DNA of 64,000 bases, taken from Nitratireductor sp. GISD-1A_MAKvit (GTDB lineage: Bacteria; Pseudomonadota; Alphaproteobacteria; Rhizobiales; Rhizobiaceae). Both the position numbers and the translations under genes were made by a program. The DNA lies in contig NZ_CP161920.1 in the NCBI RefSeq assembly GCF_040819555.1, positions 1,859,001 to 1,923,000 on the forward strand, written 5' to 3'. Within the stretch, counting starts at the first letter, position 1, and each line of letters starts with the position of its first letter. The notes under the pieces were generated by a model. The model made no database searches, was not told where the DNA came from, and saw only the letters and a program-made list of their open reading frames with translations. Positions 25,307 to 35,386 of the stretch are shown piece after piece.

Positions 25307-26655
25307 GGCTGATCATGATCCTGATGGGATCGACGGGGCTTGTCTGGCTGCTTGCCGTTGGCTGGATCTATCTCAGCACCCAGGCCGAAGTGGAAAGGGT
25401 TCTCGACGCACGGCTGATGGAAGCAGCGCGAATGGTCAATTCGCTTCTTTCCGACCATCGAATTGAAGTGGGGCTGGAGGAAGGAGCGGCGCGCCATGTG
25501 GTTGGGGAGTTCGAGCAAACTCATCGCCCCTATGAGCGCCAGCTCTCATGCCAGATCTGGTCACTGGAGGGGAGCCTTGTGGGGCGCTCTGAAAACGCCC
25601 CCCAGACCCGCCTGACCGAGATAGGAACCGGGTTTTCAGAGACCGCGGTGGATGGCGAGCGATGGCGCGTCTTCACCGTGGAAAATCAGTCACTCGGCGT
25701 GCGCGTGATGGTGGGGGACAGCCTCCGGATCCGAGAAACCCTTGTGAGCGACGTGATCAAGGGACTGGTGGTGCCGGCACTCCTGATCCTGCCGTTTCTG
25801 GCGGGCGTCATCCTTGTTTCCGTGGGACGGGGGCTCTCGCCTCTCAACGATATGGCGGACACGTTGTCGAAACGTGCGGCAAACGATCTGCGCCCGCTGC
25901 AGGCCGACAATCTGCCGAAGGAGATTGCGCCAGCGGTGAATGCACTGAACGGGCTCTTTAAACGGGTGGAAGATGTGCGCGACCGCGAACGCAGTTTTAC
26001 CGCCTTTGCCGCCCATGAGTTGAAGACACCGCTGGCTGGCGTGAAAACGCAGGCGCAGATCGCGCTGGCGAGCGAGGACCCGGCGCTGCATGCCAATGCG
26101 CTGCAGCAGATCACCATGGGCGTGGATCGAACGAGCCGGCTTGTGAAGCAGCTTCTCGACCTGACCGCCCTTGAGACAAACGACAGTGAGCCTATCCTGC
26201 AAACCGTGAGCGTGCGTGCGCTCATGCGCAGTGTGATGGCGGAGCTTCCGTTGGCGCGGGGAGAGACACGACTGAACGTGGAGGCGGATGGCGAGGACGC
26301 ACACGAGGTTCATGTCGAGCCGCACTTCCTCTCGCTAGCGTTGCGCAACCTCATTGAAAATGCGCTCAATCATGCACCGGAAACCTCGGGCGTGGTGTGT
26401 CGGGTGGAAGAGGTGGCAGACAGCGTGCGCTTCCTGGTGGAGGATCGCGGTCCGGGTATTCCCGAGGCGGAGCTTTCACAGGTGGTGGAGAAGTTTGTGC
26501 GCGGGCGGAACCGCTCTGCATCCGGCAGCGGGCTGGGGCTTGCCATTGCGCAGGCAGCGATGGTGCGCATGGGCGGAACGCTGACGCTCGAAAACCGCGA
26601 GGAAGGCGGTTTGCGCGCCATTCTGACCGTGCGAAAGGCGGAGACGATGGCTTGA
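25288..26655 (+). CDS. Sensor histidine kinase, QseC/PmrB-like
   Basis: 455 aa. First membrane segment near residues 8-30 (LIMILMGSTGLVWLLAVGWI), a periplasmic sensor of about 125 residues (AEVERVLDARLMEAARMVNS, 2CSK-like), and a second segment near 155-175 (GLVVPALLILPFLAGVILVS). Then a HAMP-like linker, the dimerisation helix with the phospho-His (FTAFAAHELKTPLAGVKTQ), and the ATPase boxes N (LRNLIENALNHAP), G1 (VEDRGPGIPEAEL) and G2 (ASGSGLGLAIAQAA). Partner of the regulator it overlaps. The next gene starts on its stop codon, so all four genes are probably co-transcribed. Confidence 0.92.
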   Translation: MRSIRLRLIMILMGSTGLVWLLAVGWIYLSTQAEVERVLDARLMEAARMVNSLLSDHRIEVGLEEGAARHVVGEFEQTHRPYERQLSCQIWSLEGSLVGRSENAPQTRLTEIGTGFSETAVDGERWRVFTVENQSLGVRVMVGDSLRIRETLVSDVIKGLVVPALLILPFLAGVILVSVGRGLSPLNDMADTLSKRAANDLRPLQADNLPKEIAPAVNALNGLFKRVEDVRDRERSFTAFAAHELKTPLAGVKTQAQIALASEDPALHANALQQITMGVDRTSRLVKQLLDLTALETNDSEPILQTVSVRALMRSVMAELPLARGETRLNVEADGEDAHEVHVEPHFLSLALRNLIENALNHAPETSGVVCRVEEVADSVRFLVEDRGPGIPEAELSQVVEKFVRGRNRSASGSGLGLAIAQAAMVRMGGTLTLENREEGGLRAILTVRKAETMA

Positions 26656-27254
26656 TTTCCCGACGCGGTTTTCTGGTTGGCGCTTCGGGTGCGCTGGCGG
26701 TTGCGCCGCTGGCCGCACGCGCCGCGCCCAGCCTGGATGACATGGTGCGCGACCCGGCGCTCCATGTTCTGGGCAACCCGGCAGGAGACGTGACGATTGC
26801 CGAGTTCTTCGATTATCTCTGCCCTTCCTGCAAGGCAATCCATCATGAGCTGAAGGAGATTGTGCGGTCTGACGGCAATCTGCGGCTGGTGATGAAGGAC
26901 TGGCCGATCAATGGTGATATGGCCTGGTATGCCTCGCGCATGGTGCATGCTTCCGCTGCCCTTGGTGCCTATGAAGCAGCGCATAATGCGGTGATGGCCA
27001 TGAAGAACGGCCTGACGCATGGCGGAGTGGATGCCGCGCTCACCAATGTGGGGGCGGACGCCGGAGCCGTACGCGACATGCTGGATCTGCATGTTGAAGC
27101 GATAGATGGCCTGATTGCCCGCAACGAGAAGCATGCGAAGGCGTTGAAGCTTGCCGGAACGCCTGCTTTCCTGATCGGGAGACGGCTTTATCGGCGGCCT
27201 CTCACCCCAGACGAGATCGTGGCAGCGGTGGCGCTGGCGCGCTCCGAGAAATAG
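26652..27254 (+). CDS. DsbA-family protein with CPSC active site and twin-arginine-like signal
   Basis: 200 aa from TTG 26652, which overlaps the kinase stop (TTGA); GGAGACG precedes it. The N terminus reads ISRRGFLVGASGALAVAPLA, a good Tat-type signal with the RR at residues 4-5. Domain: GNPAGDVTIAEFFDYLCPSC, HHELKEIVRSDGNLRLVMKD, GTPAFLIGRR (cis-Pro loop). Paralogue of the DsbA at 20447. CPSC is rarer than CPHC or CPYC in the family and may change its redox potential. Co-transcription with the two-component system is likely. Confidence 0.86.
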   Translation: MISRRGFLVGASGALAVAPLAARAAPSLDDMVRDPALHVLGNPAGDVTIAEFFDYLCPSCKAIHHELKEIVRSDGNLRLVMKDWPINGDMAWYASRMVHASAALGAYEAAHNAVMAMKNGLTHGGVDAALTNVGADAGAVRDMLDLHVEAIDGLIARNEKHAKALKLAGTPAFLIGRRLYRRPLTPDEIVAAVALARSEK

Positions 27255-27316
27255 GGCGCCTCCCGGGCGCATCTCTGCTATTCAGGCATGGTTTCTTGAC
27301 TGCCGGGGAGGGTGAG

Positions 27317-28483
27317 ATGGTTGAAGCTGCGGGATTTCCTGATGGAGGCGTGTTTGTCGGGCGGGTCTGGAACCCGAATGTGGCAGGGCCGGCCCTCTGT
27401 GTGCTGCAGGACGGGCTGCTGATCGACATTACCTCTCGCGAAGCGCCAACCATGCGTGACCTTCTGGAGATGGATGACCCGGCGGGTTATGCGCGCCAAT
27501 GCGCCAAAAACGGGAGCCTGTTTGGCGCGTTTGAGGTGATCGCGGCAGAAAGGGCCGATGGGACAACAGGCGGAGCCAGCCCCTGCCTGCTCGCGCCCAA
27601 CGATCTGCAGGCGGTAAAGGCATGCGGCGTGACATTTGCGCGCTCGATGATCGAACGCGTCATCGAGGAGCGCGCTGCCGGAGACCCGTCGAAGGCTGCG
27701 GCAATCCGTGAGCGCTGCCAGGCGATCATCGGCGACAGTCTGCGGGACCTGAAGGCAGGCTCGGAAAAGGCTGAAGCCGTGAAGCGTGCACTGATCGCCG
27801 AGGGCGTGTGGTCACAATATCTCGAAGTGGGCATCGGGCCGGATGCGGAGGTTTTCACCAAGGCACAGCCCATGTCCTCGGTTGGCCACGGCGCTGAGGT
27901 CGGGCTACATCCGGTTTCCAGCTGGAACAACCCGGAGCCCGAGATCGTGCTGGCGGTGGACAGTCTGGGCCGGGTCAAGGGCGCGACGCTGGGCAATGAC
28001 GTCAATCTGCGCGATGTGGAGGGGCGTTCCGCACTGCTTCTGGGCAAAGCCAAGGACAACAACGCCTCCTGCGCCATCGGCCCGTTCATCCGTCTGTTCG
28101 ACGAGGGGTATGGCATGGATGACGTGCGGGCGGCCGAGCTCGATCTTCTCGTGACAGGCGAAGATGGTTTCGTGCTCGAAGGCAAGAGCTCCATGGCTGA
28201 AATCAGCCGGGATCCGCTCGATCTGGTCGCCCAGACCTGCGGGCGGCATCACCAGTATCCCGACGGGTTCATGCTGTTTCTGGGGACACTCTTCGCGCCG
28301 ATACAGGACCGCGACGTGCCGGGCGAGGGGTTCACGCACAAGGTGGGCGATCGGGTGACGATTTCGAGCCCGGGGCTGGGGGCGTTGACCAACACGGTGC
28401 GGCTTTCGACCGATTGCCCGCCCTGGACCTTTGGCACAGCCGCACTGATGCGCAATCTGGCGGGGCGGGGGCTTCTTGGGTGA
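27317..28483 (+). CDS. Fumarylacetoacetate hydrolase family protein
   Basis: 388 aa from ATG 27317, with GGGAGGGTGAG upstream; the frame continues to 27296. The C-terminal FAH barrel shows WNNPEPEIVLAVDSLG, GATLGNDVNLRDVEG, LLLGKAKDNNASCAIGPFI and GDRVTISSPGLGALTN, with acidic residues of the metal site in the E-x-E and D motifs. The family hydrolyses or decarboxylates 2-oxo acids such as acylpyruvates. The longer N-terminal part (about 170 aa) resembles the fumarylacetoacetase/2-keto-3-deoxy-xylonate dehydratase-like subgroup. Substrate unknown; the neighbours give no hint. Confidence 0.85.
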   Translation: MVEAAGFPDGGVFVGRVWNPNVAGPALCVLQDGLLIDITSREAPTMRDLLEMDDPAGYARQCAKNGSLFGAFEVIAAERADGTTGGASPCLLAPNDLQAVKACGVTFARSMIERVIEERAAGDPSKAAAIRERCQAIIGDSLRDLKAGSEKAEAVKRALIAEGVWSQYLEVGIGPDAEVFTKAQPMSSVGHGAEVGLHPVSSWNNPEPEIVLAVDSLGRVKGATLGNDVNLRDVEGRSALLLGKAKDNNASCAIGPFIRLFDEGYGMDDVRAAELDLLVTGEDGFVLEGKSSMAEISRDPLDLVAQTCGRHHQYPDGFMLFLGTLFAPIQDRDVPGEGFTHKVGDRVTISSPGLGALTNTVRLSTDCPPWTFGTAALMRNLAGRGLLG

Positions 28484-28503
28484 CAGGCGCTACGCAGGGC
28501 TGA

Positions 28504-29100
28504 TCACGAGCACCAGGACTCCTTGAAACCGCGCCAGCGATGCGCGAGACCCTCGGCGATGAGCTGGTCGCCGATGGGCTTGCCGTTGCGATAAAGCGTT
28601 CTGAGTTTTCTTCCGTAAACATCACGATCGCGCAGGCTCGTGCGGCGGAGCTCAAAGGGGCCCGAATTGACCAGTTGCTGAAAACGGCGCTGTGCGCGGC
28701 GGGCCAGTTTCGCTTCCTGAGCGCATTGGGGAGAGAACAGCTCTGGCGTGTTGAAGCCGGTCGCCCTGATTTTCTCGCCATTGATGTAAAGCGTGTCGCC
28801 ATCAACGATGCAATTGATGCGCTTGCCGCTTCCACACACCGAGAAATAGCGGAGAATATGTGGCTGGCTCTGCGATTGGGGAGCGCTGAAGAGGCCTGAG
28901 ATCCTGTCCGTGGGGATGATGGAATAGTGTGCCGCCGCCCAGCCGGCAATGAGAGCGAGCGTAATCAACCCGAAACCGTCCTTGAGCACCTGAAACGGGC
29001 GCGAGGAACGGCCTTTGTGCCGGCTTGTGCGTTTTGCGGCCGCGTGCCACGGAGTGTTGCTTCTGCCTGCTCTTGTGGAAAATTGCATTATGCGCGCCAT
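28504..29100 (-). CDS. Thermonuclease (SNc-like) family protein, membrane-anchored
   Basis: 198 aa. A basic N terminus is followed by one membrane segment (GLITLALIAGWAAAHYSIIP, residues about 43-62), which would place the nuclease domain in the periplasm. Staphylococcal nuclease-like motifs: NCIVDGDTLYINGEKIRATG with the catalytic region, FNTPELF, SLRDRDVYGRKLRTLYRNG, IGDQLIAEGLAHRW. Several Cys (VCGSGKRINC, WCS) could form disulfides. Met5 (29088) is an alternative start. Convergent with the FAH gene. Confidence 0.86.
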   Translation of the reverse strand: MARIMQFSTRAGRSNTPWHAAAKRTSRHKGRSSRPFQVLKDGFGLITLALIAGWAAAHYSIIPTDRISGLFSAPQSQSQPHILRYFSVCGSGKRINCIVDGDTLYINGEKIRATGFNTPELFSPQCAQEAKLARRAQRRFQQLVNSGPFELRRTSLRDRDVYGRKLRTLYRNGKPIGDQLIAEGLAHRWRGFKESWCS

Positions 29101-29252
29101 AGCCTGCTCCCTGGCGACAGTGGATCAGGCTGGGTTGAATATGAGGTTTTGGTGGGAGCGCGAATTTTATGAAAGTTTTTGAGTTCGGTGCGGGGAATAC
29201 CGATTGCAGTGCACGAACCCAAACGATTCAGCATGGAAGAAGCATGGGCACC

Positions 29253-29281
29253 AAAAAGCCCGCACCGGTTTGGTGCGGGCT
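29253..29281 (-). terminator. Rho-independent terminator of nrdJ
   Basis: A 10-bp stem (AGCCCGCACC with GGTGCGGGCT) and a 5-base loop are followed on the minus strand by five T (29253-29257). It lies 28 bases past the nrdJ stop. Confidence 0.85.
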
Positions 29282-29308
29282 CTCTGGATTTCCTGTTGCC
29301 GAGTGGAT

Positions 29309-32300
29309 TCAGCTGCAGCCGCTCGTTGCGCCGCAGGTGTCGCATTTTTCGCAGGTGCCGTTTCTCACCATGGTGAAGTTCTGGCATTCCGAGCACATAT
29401 TGCCGGTGTAACCCTGCATGATCGCCTGCTGGCGGCGGTGGGTTTCCACCTTCTTGGCGTCGGCAGCCTCTTCCGCGGCAGCTTCGGTGAAGACATCGTT
29501 GATGTCACCTTCCTGCACCACGTCTTCGGCCAGTTCCTTGGCGCGCTCCTCATAGTCGCGGCGGAAGGCGGTGGCTTCTTCCTGTAGGCCGGCAACGGCC
29601 GGCTTCAGCGCGTGCACCGTAGCCCCGGACGAGACCGCACGCACCGTGCTGCCTGACGAGCCCTTTGGCTCGCCGGACTTGCCGGAGACGACCTTGAGCG
29701 GTGCGCCACGGGTCAGGCCCTTGGAATAGGGCAGGGCCTTGCCTTCATTGATGCCGCGGCCAAGCGCCGTGTTGGTGAAGTCGGACGTGTCGACATGGGC
29801 AAGGTCCGAACGGTCGAGATAGGAGACCGCCAGCTCACGGAACACATAGTCGAGGATCGACGTGGCGTTCTTGATGGCGTCATTGCCCATGACCATGCCG
29901 GCCGGCTCGAATTTGGTGAAGGTGAAGGCCTCCACATATTCCTCCAGCGGCACGCCATATTGCAGGCCGAGCGAGATGGCGATGGCGAAATTGTTCATCA
30001 TGGCGCGGAAGGCGGCACCTTCCTTGTGCATGTCGATGAAGATCTCACCGAGGCGGCCATCGTCGAATTCGCCGGTGCGCAGGTAGACCTTGTGTCCGCC
30101 AATCACCGCTTTCTGGGTGTAGCCCTTGCGGCGGTTGGGCAGTTTTTCGCGCTCGCGCACCACCTTTTCGACAATGCGCTCGACGATTTTTTCGGAGACC
30201 TCCGCGACCTGGGCGGCGGTGGGGGCTGCCACCAGCTCTTCCACCAGATCGTCGGCCTCTTCCTCGTCGTCCGACAGGAGCGAGGAATTGAGCGGCTGCG
30301 AGAGCTTGGAGCCGTCGCGATAGAGCGCATTGGCCTTGAGCGCCAGTTTCCAGGAAAGCAGATAGGCTTCCTTGCAGTCCTCGACCGTTGCCTCGTTGGG
30401 CATGTTGATGGTCTTGGAGATGGCGCCCGAGATGAAGGGCTGGGCAGCCGCCATCATGCGGATGTGGCTTTCCACCGACAGATAGCGCTTGCCGACCTTG
30501 CCGCAGGGATTGGCGCAATCGAAGACGGGCAGGTGCTCGTCCTTGAGGTGCGGCGCGCCTTCCAGCGTCATGGCTCCGCAGATATGGATATTGGCTGCCT
30601 CGATTTCCTTCTTGGAGAAGCCGAGCTCCGGCAGGATCTCGAAGGAGAAATCGTCGAGCTGTTCGTCGGTGAAGCCGAGGGTTTCCTTGCAGAAATCCTC
30701 GCCCAGCGTCCATTTGTTGAAGGCGAACTTGATGTCGAACGCGCTCTTGAGCGCCGTATTCAGCGTCTCGATCTTTTCGTCCGTGAAGCCCTTGGCCCTG
30801 AGCGTCGTCGGGTTGATGCCCGGCGCCTGGTTCAGATTGCCATGGCCGACCGCGTAAGCCTCGATCTCGGCGATCTGGCTTTCAGAATAGCCGAGCGTGC
30901 GCAGCGCTTCGGGCACGGCGCGGTTGATGATCTTGAAGTAGCCGCCACCGGCCAGCTTCTTGAACTTCACCAGTGCAAAGTCGGGCTCGATGCCGGTCGT
31001 GTCACAGTCCATGACAAGGCCGATCGTGCCGGTGGGCGCGATGACGGTGGCCTGCGCGTTGCGATAGCCGTGCTTTTCGCCGAGTTCGAGCGCGCGGTCC
31101 CATGCGGCGCGGGCATGCTCGATCAGGTCATCATGGGGGCAGTCCTCGGCGACAAGAGGCACCGGGTTCACCGCCAGCTTCTCATAGCCCTCGCTTTCGC
31201 CATGGGCCGCGCGGCGGTGGTTGCGCATGACGCGCAGCATGTTTTCCGCATTGCGCTCATAATCGGCGAAGGGGCCAAGCTCGCCGGCCATTTCTGCCGA
31301 CGTCGCATAGGCAACGCCGGTCATGATCGCCGTGAGTGCGCCGCAGATGGCGCGACCTTCAGGCGAATCATAGGGAATGCCAGAGGTCATCAGGAGGCCG
31401 CCAATATTGGCGTAGCCGAGACCAAGTGTGCGGTATTCGTAGGAAAGCTTGGCAATCTCCTTGGACGGGAACTGGGCCATCATCACGGAGATTTCCAGCA
31501 CCATGGTCCACAGGCGCACCGTATGCTCATAGGCTGCAATGTCGATGGAGCCGTCCTTGTTGCGGTACTGCAAAAGGTTCATCGAAGCGAGATTGCAGGC
31601 CGTGTCGTCCAGGAACATGTATTCCGAGCACGGGTTCGAGGCACGGATCGGACCTGCCGCCGGCGAGGTGTGCCAGTCATTCATGGTGGTGTTGTAGTGG
31701 AGGCCCGGATCGGCAGAAGCCCATGCGGCATAGCCGATCTTCTCCCACAGATCGCGGGCTTTCACGGTCTTGGCGACCTTGCCGTCGATGCGGTTGATCA
31801 GGTTCCACTCGCCATCAGCCTCGACGGCGCGCAGAAAGTCGTCCTTCAAGGAGACGGAATTGTTGGAGTTCTGGCCGGAGACGGTGAGATAGGCTTCCGA
31901 ATCCCAATCCGTGTCATAGGTGCGGAAATCGAGATCGGTGTAGCCCTGCCGCGCGAACTGGATGACGCGCTGGATGTAGTTTTCCGGCACGGCATTGCGC
32001 TTGGCGGCCTTGATTTCGCGCTTCAGCGCCGGGTTCTTCGACGGATCGAAGCAATCATCATTGGCGCCTTCGCAATTGATGCAGGCCTTCATGATGGCGT
32101 CGAGATGCTTCTTGGCGATCTTGGAGCCGGTGACGAGGGCAGCAACCTTCTGCTCCTCCTTCACCTTCCAGTCGATGTAGCCTTCGATATCAGGGTGATC
32201 GACATCGACCACCACCATCTTGGCGGCGCGGCGCGTCGTGCCGCCCGACTTGATGGCGCCGGCAGCGCGGTCGCCGATTTTCAGGAAGGACATGAGGCCG

Positions 32301-33056
32301 GAGGACTTGCCGCCACCCGACAGCTTTTCACCTTCACCGCGCAGATGCGAAAAGTTGGAGCCGGTGCCCGAACCATATTTGAACAGGCGTGCCTCGCGGA
32401 CCCACAGGTCCATGATGCCGCCTTCATTGACGAGATCGTCGCCCACGGACTGGATGAAGCAGGCATGCGGCTGGGGATGCTCGTAGGAGGATTTGGATTT
32501 GGTCAGCTTGCCGGTGAAGGGATCGACATAATAGTGGCCCTGACCGGGGCCATCGATGCCATAGGCCCAGTGCAGGGCCGGTGTTGAACCATTGCGGGGA
32601 ATTGGGCGCAACGCGCTGGGTGGCGAGCATGTAGCAAAGCTCGTCCATGAAGGCCTGGGCGTCGTTTTCGCTGTCGAAATAGCCGCCCTTCCAGCCCCAA
32701 TAGGTCCAGGTGCCGGCGAGGCGGTTGAAGACCTGCGCGGCGCTGGTCTCGGAGCCATAGCGCTCATCCTCGGGCAGGTCCTTCAGAGCTTCCTCGTCCG
32801 CCACCGAACGCCAAAGGAAGGAGGGGACGTCGTTCTCTTCCACTTTTTTCAGGCGCGCGGGAACGCCCGCCTTGCGGAAATATTTCTGGGCCAGGATGTC
32901 GCTGGCGACCTGGGAGAACTGCGCCGGAACGTCGATATTCTCCAGCCGGAAGACGATGGAGCCATCCGGGTTCTTGATTTCACTCGTGGCCTTGCGGAAG
33001 GAAATTTCCGCATATGGGCTCTGGCCCTGCTTTGTGAACCGGCGTTCGATGCGCAT
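29309..33056 (-). CDS. nrdJ: Adenosylcobalamin-dependent (class II) ribonucleotide reductase (frame broken by one extra G)
   Basis: The N-terminal 160 residues ([20 protein letters not shown] onward) and the rest lie in different frames; removing one G from 32575-32577 joins NSPQWFNTG to [18 protein letters not shown] and gives 1248 aa, the normal size for long class II enzymes. Active-site region [13 protein letters not shown] with N, C and [29 protein letters not shown]; the C-terminal domain ends with metal-binding and redox Cys ([21 protein letters not shown]). It makes deoxynucleotides for DNA synthesis using B12. Since it is expected to be essential if no other RNR exists, the frameshift is probably a sequence error. 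A strong terminator follows. Confidence 0.92.
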
Positions 33057-33731
33057 TTTGTCCTCTTCGCCCCTAATCCAAATATAGTGTCTGCGACGGT
33101 GAATGCCTCATCACATTTTTCACCGCGCAGACGCTGTGTCCGCCGACTGCCGCCCGCCTGAGCGGACAGCTCTCCTATACTGAAGGTTGGCGCCTTAGCG
33201 TGGACCGTGAAACGGCCTTCGCAAGGTCATTGTCCCGCGTTAACGAGACCGCCCCCAACCTGACGCACTTGCAACGATACCGTCACAGAACATTCACACT
33301 ATATGGTGCGCAGAATATCCGTAAACACTAAATGTAGTATTAACAGCTTCTTTATGCCAGTTGACACGGCGCGCCCCACTCGCGTTTCCGCTGGCGCACA
33401 GGGGCGCCAATCCACCCGAAGAGCACTCGGGGCGGATCTCGGAAACTCAGTACAAAATCGGAAAATCGACCAGCTTGCCGCCGACCAATCGCACCCTACG
33501 AACGCAGGTGCATTACCCATAAAAGGCGACTCGTCTGCTGACGTCAAGGAGTCGGTAAAGGATCGATTGTGACCGCAACATGTTGTGGGTCGAGCGTGTG
33601 AATAATGGGGAACGCGCCGAGACAAGGTTGCGGTTTTGGAAACCCACCGTTTTCGGCATCGACAATCCGTGACCTGCCTGCTGGCGAACCGGTTTGTCTG
33701 AGGCTGGAGCCTGCGCGAACCGAGGGTTGGT
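33057..33731. other. Long intergenic region upstream of nrdJ
   Basis: About 675 bases between the nrdJ start and the end of the phosphate transporter gene. Besides the candidate nrdJ promoter and NrdR boxes near 33296-33340, I find no supported gene. The short frames here (for example near 33303-33572) lack binding sites and family features. No B12-box-like cobalamin riboswitch core is evident. Confidence 0.45.
33296..33340 (-). promoter_or_regulatory. Candidate nrdJ promoter with two NrdR-like boxes
   Basis: Two 16-base sites resemble the NrdR box ACACWATATMTWGTGT: ACACTATATGGTGCGC (33296-33311) and ACACTAAATGTAGTAT (33325-33340), 29 bases apart. On the minus strand they surround TTTACG, 16 bases, TATAGT, a plausible sigma70 promoter, which would leave a leader of about 230 bases. 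A half-site, ATATAGTGT, also lies at 33082-33090. NrdR is the known repressor of nrd genes; its use here is inferred. Confidence 0.45.
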
Positions 33732-35267
33732 TCAGGAAATGAGATCCAGGATAAGGAAAATGCCCCCTGAAAGCACGGCCGCGGCAGGCACGGTGGTGAC
33801 CCATGCAGCCACGATGGTGCGAACATGGGCACGACGGACCAGCTTGCGGCGGGCGATCTCCTCGCGGGACGTTTTTTGCAGCTCCAGATCGATATCGTCG
33901 CCCTCACCGGAGCCATTGTCTGCCTTGAGGCGCACGCCTTTGCGCTCGAGATAGGCGCGCCGGCGCCTGGAATGCGCCGTGTACCATTCACGGAAGAATC
34001 CGACGCCGAAAATCGCACCCACGGCAGTGTGGGTGGAACTGATTGGCAGCCCCAGGCCGGAGGCGATGATCACGGTGATGGCAGCCGACAGGGCAACACA
34101 GAAGGCGCGCATAGGATTGAGCTTGGTGATCTGCTCTCCGACCATGCGAATGAGCTTCGGGCCAAACAGCACCAGTCCGATCGAGATGCCGGCAGCTCCG
34201 ATCACCATCACCCAGAGAGGAATCGCAACGGTGGTGTTGACCGCACTTTCGTTGACCGTGGCGACGATCGCCGCCAGGGGGCCGACCGCATTGGCAACAT
34301 CATTTGCACCATGAGCAAACGAAAGCAGCGCGGCGGAGATCACCAAAGGCACCTTGAAGAGGCGGCGCAATGACTGGTTGCGGTTTTCCAGACCCTCTGA
34401 CTGTGCATGCACGAACAGGTGGGCGAGGAACCATGTGACCACGAAGAATGCGGCACCAATCAGCGCGGCGCCGGAACCGCTGACGTCGAACACCTTCTTC
34501 AGGCCCTTGAGTGTCAGGTAGCTCGCGAAGGCTCCCGCCATGATGGCAATTAGGAGCGGCAGCCAGCGTCGCGCCGCTGCAATCTTGTCATCCTGATAGA
34601 TGATGGCTGTCTTGATGAATGCGAGAAACAGAGCAGCGATGATGCCGCCCACCACCGGAGAGACGACCCAGCTTGCCGCGATCTGCGACATGGTGGTCCA
34701 GTCCACGGAAGCAAACCCGGCGGCCGCGATGCCTGCGCCCATGACGCCGCCCACGACCGAATGTGTGGTGGAGACCGGTGCGCCGATCCAGGTGGCCAGA
34801 TTGATCCAGAGTGCGGATGAAATCAGGGCCGCCATCATGGCGCGCACGAATGCTTCGGGTGTTCCCACTGCGGCCGGGTCTATGATGCCCTTGGAGATGG
34901 TGTCCACCACATCGCCACCGGCAATGAGAGCGCCGGCGCTTTCGAAAACCGCAGCGATCAGCAGCGCACCGCCCAGCGTCATGGCTTTTGCGCCTACGGC
35001 AGGCCCAACATTGTTGGCGACATCGTTTGCACCGATGTTGAGCGCCATGTAGGCACCGATCGCTGCTGCGGCCACGATAATGACGGCCCGTGGCTCGCCG
35101 ATCGTGTAGGTGGCGGCAAAAACGGCGACGAGAGCGAGAAAGAGCAGACCGAGGCCTGGGGCGATCAGGCCGCGTGCAACGGTCGACGTGGCCTGTTCGA
35201 CATGAACCAGCTTGTCGAGGTCCTTGTCGAGTGTCTGCTTGCGTGGGGTTGTTGGCGTGCCGCTCAT
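33732..35267 (-). CDS. pit: Inorganic phosphate transporter, PiT family
   Basis: 511 aa with about ten to eleven membrane segments and the duplicated PiT signature: NIGANDVANNVGPAVGAKAM near residue 77 and SFAHGANDVANAVGPLAAIV near 325. Each half also carries a substrate-site motif (APVSTTHSVVGGVMGAGIA; LPISSTHTAVGAIFGVGFF). The long soluble N terminus (about 35 aa) and a C-terminal stretch before the last segment (RKGVRLKADNGSGEGDDIDL) are cytoplasmic loops. Family role: low-affinity phosphate (or metal-phosphate) uptake coupled to protons or sodium. No PhoU/Pit accessory gene adjoins it. Confidence 0.93.
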   Translation of the reverse strand: MSGTPTTPRKQTLDKDLDKLVHVEQATSTVARGLIAPGLGLLFLALVAVFAATYTIGEPRAVIIVAAAAIGAYMALNIGANDVANNVGPAVGAKAMTLGGALLIAAVFESAGALIAGGDVVDTISKGIIDPAAVGTPEAFVRAMMAALISSALWINLATWIGAPVSTTHSVVGGVMGAGIAAAGFASVDWTTMSQIAASWVVSPVVGGIIAALFLAFIKTAIIYQDDKIAAARRWLPLLIAIMAGAFASYLTLKGLKKVFDVSGSGAALIGAAFFVVTWFLAHLFVHAQSEGLENRNQSLRRLFKVPLVISAALLSFAHGANDVANAVGPLAAIVATVNESAVNTTVAIPLWVMVIGAAGISIGLVLFGPKLIRMVGEQITKLNPMRAFCVALSAAITVIIASGLGLPISSTHTAVGAIFGVGFFREWYTAHSRRRRAYLERKGVRLKADNGSGEGDDIDLELQKTSREEIARRKLVRRAHVRTIVAAWVTTVPAAAVLSGGIFLILDLIS

Positions 35268-35386
35268 GCGATTTCCATCTCGGGCCGTGCTCCACCATAG
35301 TCCAGTGAAGGCATGCGGAAAAGAACTCCGCCACGGGTTAGGAAACTAACCCGCTCACGGCAAGTATGGACAACGAAAAAGGCCGT

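Noticed and set aside
29795..32587. A 930-codon open frame on the plus strand opposite nrdJ
   Set aside because: It is the antisense shadow of a GC-rich, strongly conserved gene; its composition (His/Gln/Gly-rich, no domain) is typical of such shadows.
33057..33731. Cobalamin riboswitch upstream of the B12-dependent nrdJ
   Set aside because: I found no B12-box-like core on the minus strand; the same holds for the regions before the corrinoid and mttB-like genes.
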